Origin: an uncultured Eubacteriales bacterium
GTDB taxonomy: Bacteria > Bacillota > Clostridia > Lachnospirales > Lachnospiraceae
Reading direction: 5' to 3'
Length of the DNA: 6,133 bases
Assembly: GCA_900313855.1 (NCBI GenBank)
Contig: OMSZ01000069.1
Span: forward strand, 1 to 6,133
Part shown: positions 1-4,940 of the stretch, piece by piece
Layout of the letters: each line of letters starts with the position of its first letter
Numbering within the stretch: the stretch's first letter is position 1
Made by a program: the position numbers and the translations under genes
The notes under the pieces: model-generated
Told to the model about the DNA's origin: nothing
Databases searched by the model: none
Seen by the model: only the letters and a program-made list of their open reading frames with translations

Positions 1-108
1 ACCGCTGCAAAGAAAAGTACTGCAAAAGAAAGCACTGCTAAGAAGGGTACTGCTGCAAAGAGCAGTGGAGCAAAGAATAAAACTGCGGCAAAGGATAGCG
101 GTAATTAA
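1..108 (+). CDS. C-terminal Lys/Ala-rich tail of a truncated upstream gene
   Basis: Frame 1 is open from the first base to a TAA at 106-108 and gives the last 35 residues of a protein whose start is outside the window. The tail is low complexity, almost entirely Lys, Ala, Ser, Thr and Gly, built from loosely repeated AAKKS / STAK / TAKKG units, and ends KDSGN. Tails of this kind occur on nucleic-acid-binding proteins (topoisomerase I, Rho, HU- or histone H1-like proteins), so a DNA- or RNA-binding parent is plausible, but no catalytic or fold-defining part is visible and I cannot name it. A terminator-like hairpin starts 28 bp after the stop, which supports this being the real 3' end of a transcription unit. 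Confidence 0.7.
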   Translation, partial: TAAKKSTAKESTAKKGTAAKSSGAKNKTAAKDSGN

Positions 109-135
109 GAGTGTAGGATAATTAATGGTTTAAGG

Positions 136-162
136 GGCTGTTACTTTGGTAGCAGCCTTTTT
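136..162 (+). terminator. Rho-independent terminator after the truncated upstream gene
   Basis: A 9-bp stem (GGCTGTTAC at 136-144 against GTAGCAGCC at 149-157, one G-U pair) closes a TTTG loop and is followed at once by TTTTT (158-162). It lies 28 bp after the stop of the upstream reading frame, so it is well placed to end that transcript. Its T tract ends only 2 nt before the ribosome binding site of the next gene, so it may also act as a leaky terminator or attenuator for mscS. Confidence 0.8.
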
Positions 163-182
163 GTAAAGGAAGGATGATCATT

Positions 183-1061
183 ATGTTTTTGAAAACAGAT
201 ACAATCTCGGTTGAGGCGGCAGCGGCTAATGTTGAGCAGTCAGTCGGTATAGTTAAGCAGACGATAGACGAAGTGATCAGATGGCTTATCAACAAATCAG
301 GTAGTGTCATTGCGGCATTTATTTTCATTTTTATAGGAATGAAAATAACAGGTCTGCTTGTGAAGCTTGCCAAGAGAGGTTTTGATAAGTCTAAGATAGA
401 TACATCTGTTGCAGGATTTTTGTTATCTGTTATAAGAATTGTGGGGTATATTCTGGTATTCATTACCGCAGCTACGATTCTTGGCTTTGAAGTTACAAGC
501 TTTGTGGCAATACTTACAACGGCTTCGATGGCTATAGGTCTTGCGCTTCAGGGGGCGCTTTCAAACCTTGCCGGTGGAGTGCTCATTTTGTTGATCAAGC
601 CTTTTAAGGTGGGTGATTACATAGTTGAGAATAATAAGAATAACGAGGGTACGGTTGTTGCTATTGATATTTTTTATACTAAGCTGCTTACACATGATAA
701 TAAGATGATAGTTATACCTAACGGATTACTTACCAATAACAGTCTTATCAATGTGACGAGCGAGGCAAAGAGGAAGCTTGAAGTTACCATTCCGGTTGCG
801 TACAATACCGACATGAAAAAGCTCAAAGAAGTGGTGCTCTCCGTTCTAATGTCCGATGACAGGATTCTTGCCAACGAGCCTAAGGATGTTTTTATCAATT
901 CCTTTGATGACAGTGGTATGACTGTTGCGATACGTGCGTGGGCATCAACATCTGATTATTGGTCGTGCTTATGGGATCTGAGGGAAAATGTCAAGAATGC
1001 GTTTGATGAGAATGGTATTGAGATTCCATATAATCGTGTTGAGGTTGAGATGAGAAATTGA
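183..1061 (+). CDS. mscS: Small-conductance mechanosensitive channel, MscS family
   Basis: This inner-membrane channel opens under high membrane tension and releases ions and small solutes during hypoosmotic shock; family members are homoheptamers. The 292-residue product is close to E. coli MscS (286). Visible parts are a short N-terminal segment, TM1 about 40-61, TM2 about 78-100, and the pore helix TM3 about 104-139 with the signature GLALQGALSNLAGG (119-132). A beta domain follows, with GDYI, GTVV and IPNG (178-181), then an alpha/beta C-terminal domain ending in EIPYNR. Aligned to E. coli, vapour-lock residues L105/L109 correspond to Met116/Leu120. I chose ATG 183 because GGAAGG (168-173) lies 9 nt upstream; ATG 174 (3 residues longer, MII) directly abuts that site. 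The gene sits just behind a terminator and has no convincing promoter of its own. The family assignment is very secure. Confidence 0.95.
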   Translation: MFLKTDTISVEAAAANVEQSVGIVKQTIDEVIRWLINKSGSVIAAFIFIFIGMKITGLLVKLAKRGFDKSKIDTSVAGFLLSVIRIVGYILVFITAATILGFEVTSFVAILTTASMAIGLALQGALSNLAGGVLILLIKPFKVGDYIVENNKNNEGTVVAIDIFYTKLLTHDNKMIVIPNGLLTNNSLINVTSEAKRKLEVTIPVAYNTDMKKLKEVVLSVLMSDDRILANEPKDVFINSFDDSGMTVAIRAWASTSDYWSCLWDLRENVKNAFDENGIEIPYNRVEVEMRN

Positions 1062-1143
1062 GGTTTCGAGCTGTTCGCCTACTATATATCAGTTCGTATG
1101 TTATCAGTTGACATCAATAACTGCAAACACAAGCCGTTTACTA

Positions 1144-1157
1144 TTAATAATTATTTC
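1144..1157. promoter_or_regulatory. Possible ARG-box-like AT palindrome upstream of the aminotransferase
   Basis: The perfect 10-bp palindrome AATAATTATT (1146-1155) lies about 35 bp before the aminotransferase start. With flanking bases it matches 11 of 14 positions of the ArgR/AhrC half-site pair TGAATAATTATTCA. If the gene is argD, arginine-dependent repression would fit. The stretch is AT-only at its core, so chance is a serious alternative, and the expected G and C of the flanking TGA/TCA are missing. The rest of the 130-bp gap (1062-1191) holds a direct repeat TATCAGTT (1087-1094 and 1102-1109) and no clear promoter or terminator. Confidence 0.2.
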
Positions 1158-1191
1158 GTTTAACAAATAATGAGAAAGAAGGATAAAGATA

Positions 1192-2406
1192 ATGAAGAGT
1201 AAAGATTTTGGATTAAGCAAAGAGGAAATTATGGAGATATCGGATAAGTATCTCCTTGATATCGGATATCATTTTCCGATAGTTATTGAGGAAGCAGAAG
1301 GCTGCTATGTAAAGGATGCCAACGGTGATGAGTATCTTGATTTTTATGCGGGAATTGCTGTTAATTCTTTGGGTAACTGTGACAAGAGAATTGTTGACGC
1401 GGTTAAAGAGCAGGCTGAGCAGGTAATGCATGTAAGTCTTTATCCGTATAATGTTCCGCAGGCGATGCTTGCCAAGCTTATATGTGAGACTACGGGATTT
1501 GACAGAGTGTTCTTCCAGAATTCCGGAAGTGAGTCTAATGAGGCAATGATCAAGATGGCTCGTAAGTACGGTGTTGAGAAGTATGGTCCGGAGCATTATG
1601 AGATAGTTACGGCAAAGAAGGGCTTCCATGGACGTACATTTGCTGCACTTACTGCAACAGGTCAGCCGGAAACTGCTATTCAGAAGGGCTTTTATCCGAA
1701 TGTGCCGGGCTTTAAATATGCGGAATTCAATAACCTTGAAAGCTTTAAGGAAGCTGTTACCGGGAATACAACTGCTATTATGGTAGAGCCTTGTCAGGGT
1801 GAGGGCGGTGTATATCCTGCGACAAAGGAGTTTTTAGAGGGACTTAGAAAGCTCTGTGATGAAAAGGATATACTTCTTTTATTCGATGAGGTTCAGACAG
1901 GGTGGTTCAGATGTGGTGAGGCTATGGCATGGATGCATTACGGCGTTCGTCCCGACGCGTTTTCTATGGCAAAGGCGTTAGGAGGAGGACTTCCACTTGG
2001 TGGCGTAGTATTAACTGAAAAATGCGCAAAGACATTAAATCCGGGCTCACATGGCTGTACATTCTCGGGTAACCCTGTGTGCTGCGCGGCAGGCTACGCG
2101 GCGATTAATGGGATGATCGAGGATAAATGCGGGGAGAACTCAAAGAAGATGGGTGAATACTTCAGAGAGAAGTTAAAGACACTTCCTGATGTTAAAGAGG
2201 TTCGTGGATTAGGTCTTTTGGTTGGTGTTGAGTTTAATGATGTTGATGCAGTTGCTGTCAAGGTTAAGGCTATGGAGAACAAGCTTTTAGTTACGGCAAC
2301 ATCTAACCGTATCATACGTATGGTTCCACCGCTTATAATCACAGAGAAGGAATGTGATAAGGCTGTTGAAATTCTCAAAAAGAGTGTTGAGGAAGTAATG
2401 GGATAA
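1192..2406 (+). CDS. argD: Class III PLP aminotransferase, ArgD-like (acetylornithine aminotransferase)
   Basis: This is a cytosolic PLP enzyme of fold type I. ArgD members convert N-acetylglutamate 5-semialdehyde to N-acetylornithine with glutamate as amino donor. The 404 residues are normal length. Visible motifs are the phosphate-binding SGSES (111-115), GFHGRT (144-149), VEP with Glu199, FDEVQTG with Asp232 for the PLP ring nitrogen, SMAKALGGG with Schiff-base Lys261, and HGCTFSGNP (288-295). The sequence ATGQPETAIQKGF..VPGF and the C-terminal VPPLIIT block fit ArgD better than GABA or ornithine aminotransferases. The first phosphate motif reads GSESNEA rather than the usual ArgD GAEANEA, so a related omega-aminotransferase activity is possible. 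AGAAGGA (1177-1183) is 8 nt before the ATG. No other arginine gene is adjacent, so the substrate rests on sequence alone: class certain, ArgD assignment probable. Confidence 0.8.
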   Translation: MKSKDFGLSKEEIMEISDKYLLDIGYHFPIVIEEAEGCYVKDANGDEYLDFYAGIAVNSLGNCDKRIVDAVKEQAEQVMHVSLYPYNVPQAMLAKLICETTGFDRVFFQNSGSESNEAMIKMARKYGVEKYGPEHYEIVTAKKGFHGRTFAALTATGQPETAIQKGFYPNVPGFKYAEFNNLESFKEAVTGNTTAIMVEPCQGEGGVYPATKEFLEGLRKLCDEKDILLLFDEVQTGWFRCGEAMAWMHYGVRPDAFSMAKALGGGLPLGGVVLTEKCAKTLNPGSHGCTFSGNPVCCAAGYAAINGMIEDKCGENSKKMGEYFREKLKTLPDVKEVRGLGLLVGVEFNDVDAVAVKVKAMENKLLVTATSNRIIRMVPPLIITEKECDKAVEILKKSVEEVMG

Positions 2407-2502
2407 GGGTTTATCCAAAAGACCGTTGTTGGAAAAAGCGAACTTGTCAATCAGGCATTGTCAAAGAACAAAGTTGAAGAAATATTTTCATTAGGTAGAT
2501 AG
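2407..2502 (+). pseudogene. Possible orphan C-terminal coding remnant after the aminotransferase
   Basis: Immediately after the aminotransferase TAA, the same frame stays open for 31 codons to a TAG at 2500-2502. The translation looks protein-like rather than random: it begins GFIQKT, continues VVGKSELVNQALSKNK, and ends EEIFSLGR. It has no start codon, no ribosome binding site and no upstream coding part, so if it is real it is the tail of a gene whose body was lost, perhaps by replacement at this junction. The style recalls the C-termini of large helicase-like proteins, but I cannot assign a family. It could also be untranslated 3' sequence that is open by chance. Confidence 0.25.
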
Positions 2503-2522
2503 GATAATAATGATGATTTAAC

Positions 2523-2568
2523 AAAATCACCACAGCTACTTGACAATACAAAGTAGCTGTGGTATTTT
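2523..2568. terminator. Strong hairpin, probable bidirectional terminator
   Basis: A perfect 13-bp stem (ACCACAGCTACTT at 2529-2541 with AAGTAGCTGTGGT at 2551-2563) closes a 9-nt loop. If C2528 is bulged the stem extends by AAAAT/ATTTT (2523-2527 with 2564-2568), so it is followed by a T run on both strands. It ends transcription from the aminotransferase side on the + strand and could do the same in reverse. Its centre also carries the first copy of the direct repeat with a -35 box, so a promoter/operator role overlaps the terminator role. Confidence 0.7.
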
Positions 2569-2598
2569 ATTAAAAAGCTACTTGATAATACAAAGTAG
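2534..2598. repeat. Two 23-bp direct repeats, 42 bp apart: candidate PadR operators
   Basis: The 23-bp unit at 2534-2556 recurs at 2576-2598 with a single difference (C2544 to T2586). Each unit is an imperfect palindrome with arms CTACTT and AAGTAG around a 9-bp centre GAYAATACA. The spacing of 42 bp is four B-DNA turns, so both copies face the same side of the helix. Each carries TTGACA or TTGATA within it and ends before a -10-like hexamer. Position just upstream of a PadR gene, dyad symmetry and overlap with the promoter make them good candidates for autoregulatory operators. The binding protein is inferred. Confidence 0.6.
2540..2568 (+). promoter_or_regulatory. Possible first promoter inside repeat copy 1
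   Basis: A perfect TTGACA (2540-2545) is followed after 17 bp by TATTTT (2563-2568), four of six matches to the -10 consensus. It is the counterpart of the better promoter 42 bp downstream. Because it lies inside the strong hairpin, it may be an ancestral or secondary promoter, or only a by-product of the repeat. Confidence 0.35.
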
Positions 2599-2610
2599 TG
2601 GGCGTATATT
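2582..2610 (+). promoter_or_regulatory. Probable promoter of the padR operon
   Basis: TTGATA (2582-2587) and TATATT (2605-2610) are separated by exactly 17 bp, each matching five of six consensus positions. Transcription would start near 2617, leaving a leader of about 60 nt before the padR start. The -35 box and the first half of the spacer lie inside the second direct repeat, so a protein bound there would block RNA polymerase. This is the usual layout for a self-repressing regulator. Confidence 0.6.
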
Positions 2611-2675
2611 TATTTTCTTTTAAGTGGCGTAAAGAACATGTAATATAGCAATAAATATAAAATGGAGTGATGCTT

Positions 2676-2999
2676 ATGGAAGATACACAGCTTATGAAGG
2701 GAATATTAGAGGGCTGCGTGCTTGCAATAATAGAACAAGGTGAGACCTATGGTTATGAGATATTGCAGGCGCTTGACGGTTATGGATTCCATGACCTGTC
2801 CGAAGGTACCATGTATCCGGTGCTGACACGGCTTGACAAGAACGGCTGCATTTCCTGCCGCAAGGCGAAATCGCCGCTTGGACCGATAAGAAAGTATTAT
2901 TCAATCACGGATAGCGGCAGAAAGTACCTTGAAGGCTTTAAGGAGAATTACAAAAGGATTACGGAGTGTGCTGATGCGGTGCTAAGTGCACAAGTCTGA
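2676..2999 (+). CDS. PadR family transcriptional regulator (short PadR-s1 type)
   Basis: This is a cytosolic dimeric winged-helix repressor. The 107 residues match the short PadR class: helix 1 with MKGILEGCVLAII (7-19), TYGYEI (24-29), the recognition-helix region LSEGTMYPVLTRLDKNG (41-57), wing GPIRKYYSITDSG (69-81) and one C-terminal helix for dimerisation. I chose ATG 2676 because GGAG (2664-2667) lies 8 nt upstream; GTG 2667 and ATG 2670 overlap or crowd that site. It leads an operon with a DUF1048-like membrane protein, a very common PadR pairing, and probably binds the repeats at 2534-2598. Positions 2761-2880 are about 55% GC against about 38% in a sample of the next gene (3361-3480), so it may have a different history. 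The effector is unknown. Confidence 0.93.
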   Translation: MEDTQLMKGILEGCVLAIIEQGETYGYEILQALDGYGFHDLSEGTMYPVLTRLDKNGCISCRKAKSPLGPIRKYYSITDSGRKYLEGFKENYKRITECADAVLSAQV

Positions 3000-3072
3000 T
3001 GCTCGATAACAGGATCACAGGCAAAGATGTCTGTTAATACGTTTTAGAATAAAATTTGAGGAGGACAGGACT

Positions 3073-4230
3073 ATGAATTTGAGTTATCATGCTTACGAGG
3101 ATAAGTTAAATGATGAATATGCGGAAGCATTTTCTATTATTGAGTCATACAGATTCACAAAAAGAATTGATGAAAAGCTTGCAGATGAATGGCTTATGGA
3201 GCTTATGGATAACATGCTTACTGCACAGGAGGCGGGAAAACCTGTGGAAAGTATAGTGGGCAATGACATCGACAGGTTCTGCAGGGAGTTTTACAACAGA
3301 TATTCGGGCAGTGACATTGTTATTGGAATTGCAAGAAAGGTATATGGGTTAAGCGCGATCATATTTTTCTTTAGTCTGATAGACGGTCTTTTGGCTGATG
3401 AGGGTGAGTCATTCTTTTTTGGAAGAACGGACATAATGCCTTATCTATGCGGAATGTTAGCAGGCTTTATATTGAGTGAGATGATTCTTGTGGTTTTTAT
3501 CCCGTTGCTAAGAAAAAGAAAAATATCATATAAGACTTACGATAAGTTGAAGGTATGGGCAACAATTGGATATATAGTGCTTGTGGGGGTGCTTTGCGGC
3601 ATACTTGCTGACCGTGTTGAATTAAATGTTGACCGATTGGTGTTAATTGTAATATCCGGTGGTTACTGTATCATTTATAATGTGATCCGGGCTGCTATCA
3701 ATTACAGAAGATATGGAACGATCCGTGAACCAAAGGTTGAACAGGTTACGATGCGGGATATGATAAATGCGAATATGGAGACGGAATTCCCCAAAACATT
3801 ACTTGAACAGTATGAGAAGAAAAATGAGAGACTCATTAATAAAGGCAAAGGGGAGTTGTCTGATGAAGATTTTATGACCGGACTTTCAAAGAAATACAGT
3901 TACAAAAGGCAGATCATAACAGTAGTATTATCAACCTTAGGCGGTGCCTTGATCGGGGTGCTTATAGTAGCCTGTGTGCTGGGTGCATCAAAAACAGGAG
4001 CGGAGCCTATGTTTGAGTCCTTCGGAGATATGATCGTATTCGTTTTATTAATACTTTGTGTATGCACGATAATTTCATTCATGATAATCAAACTTGTAAA
4101 GCCATCATGTAACATGTTTGCAAGGATTAAGGAGAAATGTGATGAAAAAGGCTGGACACTTGCTGAGTACGTGGAGAGTATGGAACATAATGGAAATGAG
4201 GATACAATAAAGGATAAGGGCATATTATGA
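3073..4230 (+). CDS. Six-TM membrane protein with DUF1048/HAAS-like cytosolic regions
   Basis: The molecular function is unknown. The 385-residue protein starts with a helical cytosolic region (about 1-80) resembling DUF1048/HAAS (HTH-associated alpha-helical signalling) domains: LADEWLMELMDNML, then AQEAGKPVESIVGNDIDRFC (51-70) and FYNRYS. Four hydrophobic helices follow at about 91-107, 121-145, 160-179 and 187-208. A charged loop (about 218-279) contains YEKKNERLINKGKGELSDEDF (247-267), then two more helices lie at about 281-305 and 319-342, with a soluble tail. AGGAGG (3059-3064) is 8 nt before ATG 3073. It lies 73 bp after padR and overlaps the glycosylase gene by 4 bp, so all three are probably cotranscribed. 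By analogy to PadR/HAAS pairs it may sense a membrane signal and modulate PadR, or be the target PadR controls. The family link rests on motif resemblance and should be held moderately. Confidence 0.8.
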   Translation: MNLSYHAYEDKLNDEYAEAFSIIESYRFTKRIDEKLADEWLMELMDNMLTAQEAGKPVESIVGNDIDRFCREFYNRYSGSDIVIGIARKVYGLSAIIFFFSLIDGLLADEGESFFFGRTDIMPYLCGMLAGFILSEMILVVFIPLLRKRKISYKTYDKLKVWATIGYIVLVGVLCGILADRVELNVDRLVLIVISGGYCIIYNVIRAAINYRRYGTIREPKVEQVTMRDMINANMETEFPKTLLEQYEKKNERLINKGKGELSDEDFMTGLSKKYSYKRQIITVVLSTLGGALIGVLIVACVLGASKTGAEPMFESFGDMIVFVLLILCVCTIISFMIIKLVKPSCNMFARIKEKCDEKGWTLAEYVESMEHNGNEDTIKDKGIL

Positions 4231-4703
4231 TACAACATCCGATACCGCCTGTATATGACAGGCATTCAGAGATTTTAATATTGGGAAGCTTTCCGTCTGT
4301 CAAATCAAGAGAGACTAAGTTTTTCTATGGTCATCCTCAGAACAGATACTGGAAGGTGTTAGCAGCAGTATTTGGTCAGGAAGTTCCTGAGACTATTGAA
4401 GATAAGAAAGCATTTCTTCTGCGTAATCATATTGCAGCGTGGGACGTAATCGCTTCGTGTGATATCACGGGTTCGTCAGATTCTTCAATTAAAAATGTAA
4501 TTGCCAACGATTTGTCTCCGATTCTAAAGATGGCTGATATAAGGAACATATATGTTAATGGCAAGACTGCAGAGAAGATGTATAAGAAATATACAGAACC
4601 GTTGATACAGAGGTCTTGTATATGTCTTCCGTCAACAAGTCCTGCCAATGCGGCATGGAAGCTTGATAAACTGATTGAGGCATGGGGCATTATAAGAGAT
4701 TGA
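4227..4703 (+). CDS. DNA-deoxyinosine (hypoxanthine) glycosylase, UDG superfamily family 6
   Basis: This is a base-excision repair enzyme. Family 6 members remove hypoxanthine, the deamination product of adenine, from DNA and leave an abasic site; unlike most of the superfamily they have little uracil activity. The 158-residue length is typical. Motif 1 is clear: LGSFPS (19-24), then FYGHPQNRYW (33-42) with Asn39, which as I recall is the key residue studied in the Methanosarcina enzyme. IAAWDV (69-74), VNGKTA (110-115) and the C-terminal motif LPSTSPANA (134-142) also fit. ATG 4227 overlaps the TGA of the membrane gene (ATGA), with AAGGG (4216-4220) 6 nt upstream, so translation is probably coupled. 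Placement in a PadR-controlled operon is unexpected for a housekeeping repair gene. No terminator is visible after it. Confidence 0.9.
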   Translation: MIQHPIPPVYDRHSEILILGSFPSVKSRETKFFYGHPQNRYWKVLAAVFGQEVPETIEDKKAFLLRNHIAAWDVIASCDITGSSDSSIKNVIANDLSPILKMADIRNIYVNGKTAEKMYKKYTEPLIQRSCICLPSTSPANAAWKLDKLIEAWGIIRD

Positions 4704-4724
4704 TGAAAAATGGCAAATTCGTCC

Positions 4725-4755
4725 TTGACATTGGTAAAAAATGTGTTATTATAAT
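4725..4755 (+). promoter_or_regulatory. Promoter of the SPFH operon
   Basis: A perfect TTGACA (4725-4730) begins 21 bp after the glycosylase stop. Two overlapping -10 boxes follow: TATTAT (4747-4752, 16-bp spacer, with an extended TG at 4744-4745) and perfect TATAAT (4750-4755, 19-bp spacer). Either gives a start near 4759-4762 and a long leader of about 180 nt. This is the strongest promoter-like sequence in the window. Confidence 0.75.
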
Positions 4756-4773
4756 GATATCAAAGTGATATCA
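4755..4773. promoter_or_regulatory. Doubled TGATATCA palindrome at the transcription start: candidate operator
   Basis: TGATATCA occurs at 4755-4762 and again at 4766-4773, 11 bp apart (about one helical turn), and each copy is itself a perfect 8-bp palindrome. The pair overlaps the end of the -10 box and the expected start of transcription, where a bound protein would block initiation. The hexamer TGATAT resembles the TGATAC core of the repeats 45 bp downstream. The Arc-like RHH protein at the end of this operon is the obvious candidate binder; this is inference. Confidence 0.5.
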
Positions 4774-4810
4774 TAAAGAAGCGGTTGTATATCATTGATG
4801 TGATGTTATA

Positions 4811-4858
4811 CCCGATATGATACCCGATATGATACCCGATGTGATACATGATGTGATA
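4811..4858. repeat. Four tandem 12-bp repeats in the SPFH operon leader
   Basis: The units are CCCGATATGATA (4811-4822), CCCGATATGATA (4823-4834), CCCGATGTGATA (4835-4846) and CATGATGTGATA (4847-4858). A degenerate related copy, GATGTGATG, lies just upstream at 4797-4805. Every unit keeps GATRTGATA, so TGATAC recurs at 4818, 4830, 4842 and 4854. The array is between the promoter and the SPFH start, about 50-100 nt into the leader. It may be a protein-binding array or an RNA-level control element. The remaining leader (4859-4925) shows only a weak GATTGC/GCAATC pairing (4865-4870 with 4900-4905). Confidence 0.85.
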
Positions 4859-4940
4859 CGAGGAGATTGCGAAGCTTATTAAGATTTTATCGTTGTTGTG
4901 CAATCGCGTTCTTATTCACAATATGAAGGAGGAATGAATT

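Noticed and set aside
1108..1113. TTGACA as a -35 box for the aminotransferase promoter
   Set aside because: At 16-18 bp downstream there is only AAGCCG-type sequence, with no -10 match. The nearest AT-rich candidates are 28 bp or more away.
1062..1191. Terminator after mscS
   Set aside because: No GC-rich stem with a T tract is visible. Only short AT-rich repeats (TATCAGTT twice, CAGTT/AACTG) are present.
2534..2598. Two-repeat CRISPR-like array
   Set aside because: There are only two copies with a 19-bp gap, no further units and no cas genes. The -35/-10 spacing explains the repeats better.
3007..3036. TAACAG/CTGTTA inverted repeat between padR and the membrane gene as a terminator
   Set aside because: The stem is only 6 bp with an 18-nt loop and low GC, and no T run follows directly. 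The genes are close and the next has a strong ribosome site, so operon continuity is more likely.
4787..4811. GTATA...TATAC inverted repeat as a riboswitch or leader hairpin
   Set aside because: The pairing needs an asymmetric bulge and is AU-rich. It does not match any riboswitch consensus I know, and the sequence is better explained as a degenerate part of the TGATAY repeat region.
4817..4882. A 21-codon upstream reading frame (MIPDMIPDVIHD...) running through the 12-bp repeats
   Set aside because: The 12-bp unit is a multiple of three, so an open frame is expected by chance. There is no ribosome binding site before ATG 4817, and the product is only the repeat translated. Ribosome profiling could reopen it as a leader peptide.
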